Shown: positions 16,608 through 25,977 of the stretch, piece after piece | Position numbering within the stretch: the stretch's first letter is position 1 | How the letters are laid out: each line of letters opens with the position of its first letter | Assembly (NCBI GenBank): GCA_963729795.1 | Contig: CAVSPC010000016.1 | Location: 124,001 to 188,000, forward strand | Direction of reading: 5' to 3' | DNA length: 64,000 nucleotides | Source of the DNA: CAWBBA01 sp963729795 | Lineage (GTDB): Bacteria; Desulfobacterota; Desulfomonilia; Desulfomonilales; Desulfomonilaceae | Program-made: the position numbers and the translations under genes | The notes under the pieces: model-generated | Databases searched by the model: none | What the model was told of the DNA's origin: nothing | The model's input: the letters and a program-made list of their open reading frames with translations, nothing else

Positions 16608-18478
16608 TCGCCTATCCTCATAGTGAAACGCTCTCGGTCGAAATACTCGAGTAGAGGAATATTGTACTTCCTGGACGATCCGGTAATCTCGTGAAACTGC
16701 GAAGGGGTCAAACCTCCTTCTCGCTGTATGAATTCGACGACTTTTTGCTTAACTCCTTTAACAAAGGTTGCCGAGAAGTAAATGTCTTCTTTGACTCTGA
16801 CAATTTGACCTTCCTTTTCCAAAAGACTCAAGAGGTTTCTGATCTGCTTGACATCCGTTCCGGTGGCTTGAAGAATTTCTTTCAAGATCGGCGGTGAATT
16901 TCCACCTTGGACGATCATTTTCATCAGGCGTTCCTTAAGGCCCTTCTCATCGTCTCTCAGCCGGATCTCGTGAGAAGAAAGGCGAACCGTCTCCCCCTGA
17001 TTCACGACCTCATCCTTTGAAACCAGATTTTCAATCACAGACTTGAACAGCTTATCCCCGCCGGGGACGGTGGAACGTAACTCTTGCTTGGATATGCCTG
17101 CTTTGAGCGGCTGATCTTTGTGGAAGGCAGTGAGTCTGTCGAGTATCTTGCTCTTTACTACATCGAAAAAGTCGCCGTGTATCATTCTATTTTCAGAAGG
17201 ATCGAAGCGGATCACCGTCCTGGCATTTCGAAGAGAATCCAAGGTCTTGTCCAATCGCTTGGCAGAAAAGCCGGACATCCCCAACAACTCGTTGCGCGCT
17301 ATACCGGCCAATCCGCCGCTCCGTACCAACGAGGCCAGAATACCGGCATCATCCTGATGACCCAGTTCCGCGAACGACTTGACTGAGCGGGCCTTTAGTT
17401 TGACCCCTCTCGGGTTGAGCACCACCCCTCCTCCGAGGGTAATGGATGGAGAAAGTCCCCTAATGACAAAGTGATCTCCAGTGGACGGAACAATGGGAAA
17501 AGAGGTTCGCAACTGTGCCAATATTTCCTGGCCGGGCTCCAGGGTTTCCAAGCCCGGAAGTACCACGCGGGCTTCGACTTCCGAGGTATAGTGATGCAGC
17601 CTGACTTTCCGACGATTCTTCAGAGCTGTCGGACAACGCGCAAGAGCTTTGAGCTTGACGTCCACCATGTATGATGGTTGGAATTCTCCCGGATGGGTCA
17701 ATACTTCTCCCCGGTGGATCTGCGCCTGTTCCAGCCCACGCAGATTGACGGCGACTCGTTCTCCGGGAAAGGCTTTTTCTTCGGGCCGGTTGTGAGACTC
17801 AACGGAACGCACCGACGAACGGAGGCCTCCCGGCAGTATCTCCACATCATCCCCAGTTGACAGAGTGCCCGATATGAGTGTTCCGGTAACAACCGTCCCA
17901 TGCCCCTTCATGGTAAAAACTCTGTCCACTGGCAGACGTAGCAGACCGTGAACAGGACGGTCGGTGACTTGCGCAGCCAATTGTGTAAGTGTCGTGCGCA
18001 GCAGGTCTATTCCGGCACCGGTTCTGGAAGACACGCGAATCATGGGAGCGCCTTCCAAAAAAGTTCCCTTGATGGCCTCTTTTGCATCTTCCTCGGCTAA
18101 GAGGGCAAGCTCCTCGTCCACCAGATCCAGCTTTGTCAGCACTACCAAACCCTGTCGAATGGCGAGCAGGCTCAGAATGTCGAGGTGCTCCACGGTCTGC
18201 GGCATTACGCCCTCGTCCAAAGCAATTACCAGCGCGGCTATATCTATGCCGCCCGCGCCTGCCACCATGTGCCGGACAAATTTTTCGTGCCCCGGCACGT
18301 CTACAATCCCCATGCGAATGTCTTTGTCCAGATCCAGGAAAGCAAACCCAAGCTCTATGCTGATGCCTCGCTGTTTTTCCTCTTTGAGACGATCCGTCTC
18401 AATACCTGTGAGGGCGCGCACCAACTGGGTCTTGCCATGATCTATGTGCCCGGCAGTGCCGAGGATCACTCGTTTCAT
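16553..18478 (-). CDS. selB: Selenocysteine-specific elongation factor SelB
   Basis: SelB is an EF-Tu-like GTPase that delivers selenocysteinyl-tRNA to UGA codons marked by SECIS hairpins. The 641-residue protein starts MKRVILGTAGHIDHGKT with the P-loop, followed by DVPGHEKFVRHMVAG (G3) and TKLDLVD (G4). Beta-barrel domains follow, then a C-terminal region of about 200 residues with winged-helix repeats that bind SECIS RNA. The start at 18478 is set by family similarity; the frame is open further upstream. The gene follows the solute-binding protein gene by 55 bases on the same strand. Confidence 0.97.
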   Translation of the reverse strand: MKRVILGTAGHIDHGKTQLVRALTGIETDRLKEEKQRGISIELGFAFLDLDKDIRMGIVDVPGHEKFVRHMVAGAGGIDIAALVIALDEGVMPQTVEHLDILSLLAIRQGLVVLTKLDLVDEELALLAEEDAKEAIKGTFLEGAPMIRVSSRTGAGIDLLRTTLTQLAAQVTDRPVHGLLRLPVDRVFTMKGHGTVVTGTLISGTLSTGDDVEILPGGLRSSVRSVESHNRPEEKAFPGERVAVNLRGLEQAQIHRGEVLTHPGEFQPSYMVDVKLKALARCPTALKNRRKVRLHHYTSEVEARVVLPGLETLEPGQEILAQLRTSFPIVPSTGDHFVIRGLSPSITLGGGVVLNPRGVKLKARSVKSFAELGHQDDAGILASLVRSGGLAGIARNELLGMSGFSAKRLDKTLDSLRNARTVIRFDPSENRMIHGDFFDVVKSKILDRLTAFHKDQPLKAGISKQELRSTVPGGDKLFKSVIENLVSKDEVVNQGETVRLSSHEIRLRDDEKGLKERLMKMIVQGGNSPPILKEILQATGTDVKQIRNLLSLLEKEGQIVRVKEDIYFSATFVKGVKQKVVEFIQREGGLTPSQFHEITGSSRKYNIPLLEYFDRERFTMRIGDQRVLRGSGTSGDGGKVE

Positions 18479-18533
18479 AGGCTGTTCTCCGACAGCGTTG
18501 ACTTTGCAAGCGCTTTGGGACTGTGGGGAATTG

Positions 18534-19427
18534 TCATTCCGGCCAGATATCAATGGATCGTTTCGCAGGAAATGCATAGGGAGTCTTGGGCCCGAACCAT
18601 CGGTCATATATTTTCTTGAAAGAGCCGTCTGCCTCCATGTCCTGTATGGTAAAGTTGATCACGTCCCGCCACGCTGAATCATTCTGAGGGAGAGCCGCGG
18701 CAACCTCTTCGATCGCATCGGAGGCACTGAGAAGCTCGAAACGGCCAGCGCTGCGAGAAGAGTATTCGATCAAGGTCATTCCGGAATCCAACCACCCCGC
18801 AACTTTACCTTGCCCCAAAGCCATGAAGCATGTGGGCCGATCCGGAAAGGATACCACGTTCTTCTCGGCATTCGGGTCACCGGCTTCTTTGAGGAGACGC
18901 ATAGCAGCCTTTTCGGCAGGGGAACCTTGTACCACGGCAATCTTGCTGCCCTTGAGGTCCTCGGCCGATTTGAAGCTGCCTTTAATAACGAGAATGCTCC
19001 GAGAGTCAAAAAAATAGGGGACAGAAAAATCGAAAGCGCTTTCCAGGGAACGTCTGTGTGTTATTCGGCAAAGGGCGGCATCTACCCGGCCATGTGTCAG
19101 CATAGGGCCCCAAGTTTGTTCGTTGACTTTGACTGTCTCCAGTTTGAGACTCATGTGTTTGGCCATTTCTGACGCGAGATCCAGCTCAAAGCCCACCCAT
19201 TCGCCAGATGGTTTGAGAAATCCCTGGGGGATACAGTTATAGGGGACCCCTATACGCACGCTTCCTCTTTTCATCACCCGGTCGTAGACAACGCCGCACT
19301 CACCATTAGTCCAGGAAACAAAAAAGATAGCGGCTGCACAGGCGACAACCAAGCAGCAACGGAACACTATCAAGTTGCCCAGGGTTTTGCCGCCAGTCTT
19401 GTTACGATTTCTTGTACCGGATTTCAT
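18534..19427 (-). CDS. Periplasmic solute-binding protein, family 3 (amino-acid type)
   Basis: The 297-residue protein has a basic N-terminus and a hydrophobic anchor or signal (VFRCCLVVACAAAIFFVSW). The rest is an SBP_bac_3 domain: GSVRIGVPYNCIPQGF, GFELDLASEMAKHM, DAALCRITHRRSLESAFDFS, LKGSKIAVVQGSPAE and the C-terminal FKKIYDRWFG. Such proteins bind amino acids for ABC uptake or act as sensory binding proteins. No permease or ATPase gene is adjacent, so it may feed a distant transporter or be a solo sensor. Confidence 0.85.
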   Translation of the reverse strand: MKSGTRNRNKTGGKTLGNLIVFRCCLVVACAAAIFFVSWTNGECGVVYDRVMKRGSVRIGVPYNCIPQGFLKPSGEWVGFELDLASEMAKHMSLKLETVKVNEQTWGPMLTHGRVDAALCRITHRRSLESAFDFSVPYFFDSRSILVIKGSFKSAEDLKGSKIAVVQGSPAEKAAMRLLKEAGDPNAEKNVVSFPDRPTCFMALGQGKVAGWLDSGMTLIEYSSRSAGRFELLSASDAIEEVAAALPQNDSAWRDVINFTIQDMEADGSFKKIYDRWFGPKTPYAFPAKRSIDIWPE

Positions 19428-19556
19428 GCTTCCCGCTTTCAGAAAGACTCGTGAGATTTAGCGACCAAGGTCGAGCAGAGCACATAGGAAAAACCCAAGC
19501 CTCAGTTCTTTCGGAAGGAGCCCGATATCCTCGTCCCCCTATTTGGGTACCGCTCG

Positions 19557-20840
19557 TCATGCGCGGTTGCGCGACGGCTCGTCACAGTCCTTGGCCTGCA
19601 GCTCTCCAACCTTATTTCGTGCCGAGCATCTCTTTTGCCCCGAACTCGCAGGCTCTTGAATGAGTTCGTCCTTGCCAACTTCTACTATGTTTTCTTCGTC
19701 CACGCGAACGAAAATGGTTTCGGCTAGAGGATTATGTTTGACAACCACCCCTTCTCCCTTTTGGGTTCTGACTGCCTTTCCGACCTTCGGTAATTGTTTC
19801 CTAAATTCTTCGTAAATGTCGTGTTCATACCCCAAGCAGCACATGAGACGGCCACATACACCGGAAATTTTCGTTGGGTTTAGGGAAAGATTCTGGTTCT
19901 TTGCCATTTTCACTGATACCGGGCGGAAATCCGTCAAAAAACGGGAGCAACACAGCTCCTGTCCGCAGCAGGCCAGGCCACCAGTCATTTTTGCCTCATG
20001 CCTAACCCCTATTTGCCGCATTTCAATTCTCACCGGGAAGCGTGCCACTAGCTGCTTCACCAACTCTCGGAAATCAACCCGACCGTCCGCGGTAAAATAG
20101 AAGACATACTTGGACCCATCGAAAAAGCATTCGACTGCGACCAGCTTCATATCAAGTCCCAGAGATTCGATCCTTTCCAGACAATAGGCGTAAGCTTCGG
20201 ACTCTCTTTCAGTGCAGCGCTCCTTCTGATCGAAATCGACCTTGCCGGCCTTTCTGAGAACGTTCCTCAAACCTTCAAGTTGAGACGCATCCATAAAACG
20301 CTCAAAGGGAGCCAAAACTACATGTCCAAGTCCTGTCCCCTTTTCAGTCTTTACGATCACCCAGTCTCCGGCCGTCAAGTCCATGTCTCCAGCGTCGAAG
20401 TGGTAGATTTTGCAGGCATATCCGAAGCGAATTCCTACAACCTTCACTTTTATCAATGAAAGGTGCTCTTCGGAGGGAGCTTCAGAGACGATCGGGCCCG
20501 CCTGGGTATCGGCTTTTTGACTGGTTATAAAGTGAGGATCGGTTTTGAGTGCAAAAGAAGGTTCTTTTTCAATTGTTGGGTCTGCGAGTCCGTCTTCGAA
20601 TTTGTCACAGCCGCCGCAAAGATCGTCATCAGAGTCATCAGAGAGCTCGGCGGGAGCTTGCTCCAAAGTTAGCTCATCTTCAGACTGAGCCGCAGCTTGT
20701 TCCTCGCGACGCGAGTTCTCCGCCGCGTTTACACCGCGAGCAGGTTGGGTCACGGGTTCCTTGGGAGCTTTTCCTCGAGGACCAGATCCCCACGCCCTCG
20801 GCAGATAAGCTGCGTCTTTTCTTGATTTCTCATCACTCAT
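19557..20840 (-). CDS. PSP1-domain protein (RicT-like)
   Basis: The 427-residue protein has a long acidic, probably disordered N-terminal part of about 125 residues containing a CGGCDKFEDG motif. A PSP1 domain follows with the conserved cysteines GGLACCGQELCCSRFL and CGRLMCCLGYEH. In Bacillus the homologue RicT binds iron-sulfur clusters and acts with RicA and RicF on RNA maturation; in proteobacteria the role is less clear. It lies 15 bases after holB on the same strand, a frequent pairing. The N-terminal extension is unusually long. Confidence 0.85.
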   Translation of the reverse strand: MSDEKSRKDAAYLPRAWGSGPRGKAPKEPVTQPARGVNAAENSRREEQAAAQSEDELTLEQAPAELSDDSDDDLCGGCDKFEDGLADPTIEKEPSFALKTDPHFITSQKADTQAGPIVSEAPSEEHLSLIKVKVVGIRFGYACKIYHFDAGDMDLTAGDWVIVKTEKGTGLGHVVLAPFERFMDASQLEGLRNVLRKAGKVDFDQKERCTERESEAYAYCLERIESLGLDMKLVAVECFFDGSKYVFYFTADGRVDFRELVKQLVARFPVRIEMRQIGVRHEAKMTGGLACCGQELCCSRFLTDFRPVSVKMAKNQNLSLNPTKISGVCGRLMCCLGYEHDIYEEFRKQLPKVGKAVRTQKGEGVVVKHNPLAETIFVRVDEENIVEVGKDELIQEPASSGQKRCSARNKVGELQAKDCDEPSRNRA

Positions 20841-20855
20841 CGCATCAATCTTTCA

Positions 20856-21866
20856 TCAGCCGGCCATTACCACGCCGAGCGAGGGCCCGGCCAATATGCG
20901 GGCTATCCGCAAAAGCATTACGTCAGTAACCAGATTCCGGTTTACGTTGATGTCAGCTTCAATGAGGGAAGAGGCTTTCACCAGTTCATCGTAGACCGAA
21001 AGCAGTTGTCTACTGTTGTGATGTTGAGCCGCCGAGGCGATTCTGTCAAGGATATCTCCGTGGACACGCCCCGTGAGGTTGAAGCCGGCCCGCTCAAGGA
21101 CCAAGTCTCGAATCCATGTGGATGCTATTTCTATTGCTTGGACCGCGGTATGTTTATCAGTAGAAATTTTAGCTGAAAGCTCCAACAATCCGCCGATTGT
21201 TTTCCCCATGGGATCGGCTAGGGCTGAGACGACCCGTTCCCTAAGATCTAGGAAGCTTGAGGCATCCATCTCCATGGCCCTGGAGACACTTCCCGACGAC
21301 ATAGCCGCCAGTGCGCGAGCCTTTTCCAAGGGGATCCCCTTTTGTTCCAACACCTCAGCTACCGAGGAGACAGGGATGGGGTTGAATCGCATGCGCCGGC
21401 TTCTTGACCGCACTGTAGGAAGCAGCAGGGAAGGTCTGGCGGTAACCAGTATAAGAATACGGCCTGCCGGAGGCTCTTCCAGAGTTTTCAGAAGAGCATT
21501 TTGGGCCGACCTGTTCATCAGATGAGCATCGTCGATAATCGTGACCCTGTACCGACCCTCAACAGGCGCGTACTTGAAGAAAGCCTGAAGATTCCGTATG
21601 CGATCGATACGGATTATGCCCTTTTCAGGCCTTTCAATCGTCACATCAGGATGCTTTTCGGCTATTATCCTGCGGCATACGGGGCAAGAAACTTCCAGAT
21701 CGTCGTGCGCGCCGGGACAATTCAGCAGGCAGGCAAATTTAAGTCCTACCCGCTGTTTCCCAATGCCTTCCGGCCCGGTGAACAAATAGGCATGAGCAGG
21801 CCGTCCTTCTCTGACGGTCTGCTTTAGTAAGGCCAGATTGTTTTCGTGTCCCACAAGGAAGGTCAT
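20856..21866 (-). CDS. holB: DNA polymerase III delta-prime subunit HolB
   Basis: The clamp-loader subunit of about 336 residues starts MTFLVGHENNLALLKQTV and has HAYLFTGPEGIGKQRVGLKFA at the nucleotide-binding fold. Zinc-binding cysteines are in CPGAHDDLEVSCPVCRRI. RYRVTIIDDAHLMNRSAQNA corresponds to Walker B, and LLKTLEEPPAGRILILVT to the SRC-neighbouring region. A TTG start at 21881 is an alternative. It heads a pair with the PSP1 gene. Confidence 0.9.
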   Translation of the reverse strand: MTFLVGHENNLALLKQTVREGRPAHAYLFTGPEGIGKQRVGLKFACLLNCPGAHDDLEVSCPVCRRIIAEKHPDVTIERPEKGIIRIDRIRNLQAFFKYAPVEGRYRVTIIDDAHLMNRSAQNALLKTLEEPPAGRILILVTARPSLLLPTVRSRSRRMRFNPIPVSSVAEVLEQKGIPLEKARALAAMSSGSVSRAMEMDASSFLDLRERVVSALADPMGKTIGGLLELSAKISTDKHTAVQAIEIASTWIRDLVLERAGFNLTGRVHGDILDRIASAAQHHNSRQLLSVYDELVKASSLIEADINVNRNLVTDVMLLRIARILAGPSLGVVMAG

Positions 21867-21893
21867 TATGAAGGGTCGCAAGGCGTAATACCG

Positions 21894-22802
21894 TCACCCA
21901 CGTTTAACAGGCAACCATCTGTCTAGCTCCAAAACTAACGGGGAGGCGACGAAGATTGAGGAATACGTTCCAAATATGATGCCCACAATTAGCGCCCACG
22001 CGAAATCTTTTAGCGCAGCGGTCTCGAAAACCAAGAAGGCGACGACCGACAGAAGGGTGAAACCACTGGTAAGCACGGTCCTTGAAAGCGTCTGATTGAT
22101 GGACGCGTTGAAAACGTCGATGAGCGGTTGCTTCTTCATCACTTTCAGGTTGTCTCTTATTCTGTCGCAGACGACTATCGTGTCGTTGATATCATATCCG
22201 ATGATAGTGAGCATGGCTGCGAGAATCGTCAGATTGAACTCTTTTCCTGTCCAAGCAAAAAATCCGTACACTATGCACAAATCGTGTATCAAACAAACAA
22301 TAGCCCCCAATCCCATTGTGAATGTGAAGCGGAAAGCCATGTAAATGAGAAGTAGAATGAGAGCTATGACAGTGGCCCAGATGGCGGACTGTTGAAGGTC
22401 TTTCCCCACTTTGGGGCCTACGACTTCCATACTCCGTATCTCAGTACTGCCCTTGCCGATCTTAGCGTCCAAAAGATCTTTTACTTGTTGAGCCAGCTTT
22501 TCCGAAGCCTCATGACGCTGCTCCATACGAATCGCAAATTCCTCACCCGAAGCCATTGAAAATTTCTGAACCACCAGATTCGCTCCCAGCGGTTTGAGTG
22601 CTTCCCTCACCTGGTCGGTATGCACCGGCTTGTTAAACTTCACCTGAACCACGGCTCCGCCAGTGAAGTCGATCCCGAGCTTCACATATCCAACGACAGG
22701 AATGGAGGCCAAGGACAGGATGATCATGATCGTGGTAAACGCGTAGGCATAGTGCCTGTTGCCCAAAAAATTGATGTTGGTATTCGGTTTTATAAGCTCC
22801 AA
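21894..22802 (-). CDS. secF: Protein translocase subunit SecF
   Basis: SecF forms with SecD the proton-driven membrane complex that helps pull exported proteins through SecYEG. The 302-residue protein has the first membrane segment (YAYAFTTIMIILSLASIPVV), the periplasmic GIDFTGGAVVQVKF motif and five further membrane helices. The diagnostic IIGYDINDTIVVCDRIRDNL is present. It follows secD by 87 bases. Confidence 0.97.
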   Translation of the reverse strand: MELIKPNTNINFLGNRHYAYAFTTIMIILSLASIPVVGYVKLGIDFTGGAVVQVKFNKPVHTDQVREALKPLGANLVVQKFSMASGEEFAIRMEQRHEASEKLAQQVKDLLDAKIGKGSTEIRSMEVVGPKVGKDLQQSAIWATVIALILLLIYMAFRFTFTMGLGAIVCLIHDLCIVYGFFAWTGKEFNLTILAAMLTIIGYDINDTIVVCDRIRDNLKVMKKQPLIDVFNASINQTLSRTVLTSGFTLLSVVAFLVFETAALKDFAWALIVGIIFGTYSSIFVASPLVLELDRWLPVKRG

Positions 22803-22889
22803 CGGTTCAATCCTTCCGAAAGTTGCAGGGACGTTAAGAAAGAACTCTTCATTCCAACGTCGGGTGGGATTTCTGAGGTCCTTCGGCGA

Positions 22890-24494
22890 TTAGATGCTTA
22901 TGCTCTTTATCCGCTTGACCTGAAACGCGTAATCAAAAATCGTACGCGTTATAAAGAAGGCCGTAAACAAGGAAATCACAAGCCCTATGCACAAGGTTAC
23001 GGCAAAACCTTTGATAGGCCCCGTGCCGAATTGTATCAAAGGAAGCGCGGCCAGGATGTTCGTGACGTGCGTATCTAGAATCGTCATGAACGCCTTGGTG
23101 TAACCACTGTCCAGAGCTGCCTTGGGCGACTTCCCGGAGCGCAGTTCTTCTCGTATCCTCTCGAATATGAGGACGTTTGCATCGATTGCCATACCAATGG
23201 TCAGCGCTACTCCGGCAAGCCCCGGTAAGGTCAAAGTCGCACGTAAGCCCGGAGAAACCATGACTGCCATGATGAGCAGAAGGTTGGAAATAAGGGCGAC
23301 ATCGGCCACCAATCCTGACCACTTGTAATAAAGAGCCATGCCGATCGCGATCAGGATTATGCCGAGCAATATTGCGTTTCGTCCAAGACGAATGGAATCC
23401 TCACCAAGCGACGGCCCCACCGTGCGGTTTTCCAAGATTTTCACCGGAGCGGGCAAGGAACCTGCCCGTAATACCAAGGCCAGGTCACTGGCCTCTTGCG
23501 GGCTAAAGGTGCCTTCGATTATTGCCGATCCGCCTGATATCCGATCCTTGATCACCGGCGCTGAATAGACCCGGTTATCTAGGATTATGGCTAGCCGTTC
23601 ATGGATATGCTCTCCGGTTATCCTCTCGAACTGAGTGGCCCCCGTTGAATTGAAATCCATGTGGACTATCATTTCGCCCATCCGCCCGGGCTGAACTTTG
23701 GCATCAGTGATCGAGTCCCCGGTCATAAGAATCTGTTTCTTTACGAGATACGGCTTCCGGCTGGTGGATCCGGTGCGTGGATTGCGTTCCACTTGATAAA
23801 GAACTTCATCGCCATCCGGAACATCGCCCTTCAGGGCGGCATTCAGATCCCCCTGTTCATCTATTAGCTTGAATTCCAGACGCGCCGTCTTCTTGATGAT
23901 GTCGATTGCGCGGTTTATATCTTCCTTGAGCCCCGGCAACTGCACGACGATCCTGTCCGTACCTTCAACAACAACGTCCGGTTCCGCGACTCCGAACTGG
24001 TCCACGCGGTTTCGAATGGTATCTACGGCTTGTCGGACTGCCCTTTGCTTGATACTTGCCGCGGCTTTCTGGTCCAATTGAAGCTGAACCTTAAACCCTT
24101 TATCAGTCTGCTCCGCAGCGCCTTTTTTGAAGTTCTGGAGTTTGTCCAGGACCTTCTCGTCAAAAAGCCCTTCCTGATCTGCATCCTTGAGATAAACAGC
24201 CATTGAGGTGGGGGATGTTCGCTTCACGTCCTTGTAACGTATCTTCTCATCCTTCATCAGGGCAGATGCCTCGGAGATGCTCTGATCTACAACCGCCTCA
24301 ACGGCCTTGTCAGCCTCGACCTCTAGGACCAGATAAAGGCCTCCCTGAAGGTCAAGTCCCAAGCGCACGGGGTTGTCAGGAAGGTACTTTGCCCAGAAGG
24401 GAGGTACTGGCCCCAGCGATGGATAGACCAAGAACGCGGATACCGCCAGGACTACTCCGATTGCAATTATTCGCCACTGTAGGCTCTGGGTCAT
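22890..24494 (-). CDS. secD: Protein translocase subunit SecD
   Basis: SecD is the larger partner of SecF. The 534-residue protein has the N-terminal helix, the GLDLQGGLYLVLEVE motif, the P1 head region with TIRNRVDQFGVAEPDVVVEG, and a C-terminal six-helix RND-type core. That core includes TLPGLAGVALTIGMAIDANV and LIFERIREELRSGK. Gene order tgt-yajC-secD-secF is conserved across many bacteria. Confidence 0.97.
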   Translation of the reverse strand: MTQSLQWRIIAIGVVLAVSAFLVYPSLGPVPPFWAKYLPDNPVRLGLDLQGGLYLVLEVEADKAVEAVVDQSISEASALMKDEKIRYKDVKRTSPTSMAVYLKDADQEGLFDEKVLDKLQNFKKGAAEQTDKGFKVQLQLDQKAAASIKQRAVRQAVDTIRNRVDQFGVAEPDVVVEGTDRIVVQLPGLKEDINRAIDIIKKTARLEFKLIDEQGDLNAALKGDVPDGDEVLYQVERNPRTGSTSRKPYLVKKQILMTGDSITDAKVQPGRMGEMIVHMDFNSTGATQFERITGEHIHERLAIILDNRVYSAPVIKDRISGGSAIIEGTFSPQEASDLALVLRAGSLPAPVKILENRTVGPSLGEDSIRLGRNAILLGIILIAIGMALYYKWSGLVADVALISNLLLIMAVMVSPGLRATLTLPGLAGVALTIGMAIDANVLIFERIREELRSGKSPKAALDSGYTKAFMTILDTHVTNILAALPLIQFGTGPIKGFAVTLCIGLVISLFTAFFITRTIFDYAFQVKRIKSISI

Positions 24495-24510
24495 TTATTG
24501 AAACTCCTCA

Positions 24511-24840
24511 CTAACTCTGCTCTTTGCCCGAAGACGCCAACCCTGCAATCGCTCCGCGCGATACACGGACCTGGACTTTGTCGGCGATCTCCAAGGTCAG
24601 CATTTGGTCAGACAATGACGTAATCTTACCATATATGCCACCCTGAGTGATTACCGCATCTCCTTTTTTAAGGTTATCCAGCATTACTTGGTGTTCTTTT
24701 TGCTTTTTCTGCTGTGGCCGTATGAGCAAAAGGTAGAAAACTATGAAAATCAGCACAATGGGCAAAAACCCTATGAGCTGAGTCGTGCTTCCCGCGCCCT
24801 GCGCACCTGGAAGGCCCATGGCATAAGCCTCATCAATCAT
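24511..24840 (-). CDS. yajC: Preprotein translocase subunit YajC
   Basis: The product of about 109 residues has one transmembrane helix (IGFLPIVLIFIVFYLLLIRP) followed by the cytoplasmic YajC signature (QQKKQKEHQVMLDNLKKGD, VITQGGIYGKI). It associates with SecDF. The start at 24840 has GGAGGAAAG just upstream and overlaps the tgt stop by eight bases, suggesting translational coupling. Confidence 0.95.
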   Translation of the reverse strand: MIDEAYAMGLPGAQGAGSTTQLIGFLPIVLIFIVFYLLLIRPQQKKQKEHQVMLDNLKKGDAVITQGGIYGKITSLSDQMLTLEIADKVQVRVSRGAIAGLASSGKEQS

Positions 24841-25951
24841 CTCTTTCCTCCGTCTTTGCCGCAAACGCGGCGGCAAAGGATTGTAGCTTGTCGCCTCTTA
24901 TGGCGTCTCGAATGTCATCCATTAGCCGTCCATAAAAATTCAAATTATGAATGGTAGCCAGACGCAGACCATAGATTTCCTTTTCCTGAAACAAATGTCT
25001 CAGATAAGCCCTGGAGTACTTTGTGCACAGCGAACATGAACAGCTAGAATCCACGGGCCCGGGGTCATCCGTATACCGGGCGTTTCTTATGTTCACAGAC
25101 CCTTGAGACGTGAAAAGCGTTCCATTGCGTGCGTTGCGTGTAGGTAGGACGCAATCAAACATGTCCGCCCCCGCCAACACTCCGTCAAGAATGTCTTTCG
25201 GCTTTCCCACCCCCATTACGTACCTAGGGGCTGCCTCAGGAAGCAGGGGCAGCGTGACCCCAAACATCTCGACCATGACCTCATGGGGCTCCCCGACGCT
25301 GAGACCGCCGACGGCATATCCATCCAAATCGAGGGAAATCAGGCTGTCCGTGCTCAATTTCCTCAAATCCGAGTACACCGATCCTTGTACTATGCCGAAC
25401 AAACCAGGGTCAACTTTTTTTTTGGATTTCAGGCACCTCTTAGCCCAATCTGCCGTCCTGACGACGGCTTCCATTGCTTCATCCTTAGCGACAGGATAAC
25501 CTCGGACATCGTCGAGACACATGATTATATTTGAACCCAGTGCTTCCTGGACTCTTACGCTCAGCTCCGGCGTGAACAAATGCGAAGTGCCGTCTATATG
25601 AGACTGAAATAACACACCTTCGTCGCTGATTTTTCGGAGACGAGCCAGACTGAAGACTTGAAAGCCTCCACTATCGGTCAAAATCGAACCGGGCCAGTCC
25701 ATGAAACGATGAAGCCCCCCGTGACGTTCGACCAATTCATGACCCGGCCGCAGGTACAGATGATAAGCGTTGGCGAGTATCATTCTGTACCCCAGGTCCC
25801 ACACTTCTTCCGGGGAAACGGTCTTCACCGCGCCGCGAGTGCCCACCGGCATGAATGCAGGAGTAGCAACCTCAGTGCCGCCCGCGATCAATATTCCCAG
25901 CCTGGCGCTACTGCTCGAATCCTTGTGAATCACCTTGAATGAAAATCCCAT
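24833..25951 (-). CDS. tgt: Queuine tRNA-ribosyltransferase Tgt
   Basis: Tgt exchanges guanine 34 for preQ1 in tRNAs with GUN anticodons. The 372-residue protein has FMPVGTRGAVKTV, ILANAYHLYLRPG, the aspartate motif SGGFQVFSLA, MGVGKPKDILDGV and the zinc-binding CSCSLCTKYSRAYLRHLF. It heads the sec run and shares the queuosine pathway with queH. Confidence 0.97.
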   Translation of the reverse strand: MGFSFKVIHKDSSSSARLGILIAGGTEVATPAFMPVGTRGAVKTVSPEEVWDLGYRMILANAYHLYLRPGHELVERHGGLHRFMDWPGSILTDSGGFQVFSLARLRKISDEGVLFQSHIDGTSHLFTPELSVRVQEALGSNIIMCLDDVRGYPVAKDEAMEAVVRTADWAKRCLKSKKKVDPGLFGIVQGSVYSDLRKLSTDSLISLDLDGYAVGGLSVGEPHEVMVEMFGVTLPLLPEAAPRYVMGVGKPKDILDGVLAGADMFDCVLPTRNARNGTLFTSQGSVNIRNARYTDDPGPVDSSCSCSLCTKYSRAYLRHLFQEKEIYGLRLATIHNLNFYGRLMDDIRDAIRGDKLQSFAAAFAAKTEERDD

Positions 25952-25977
25952 ACCTTCGCGCCCGGCATCGCAACCAG

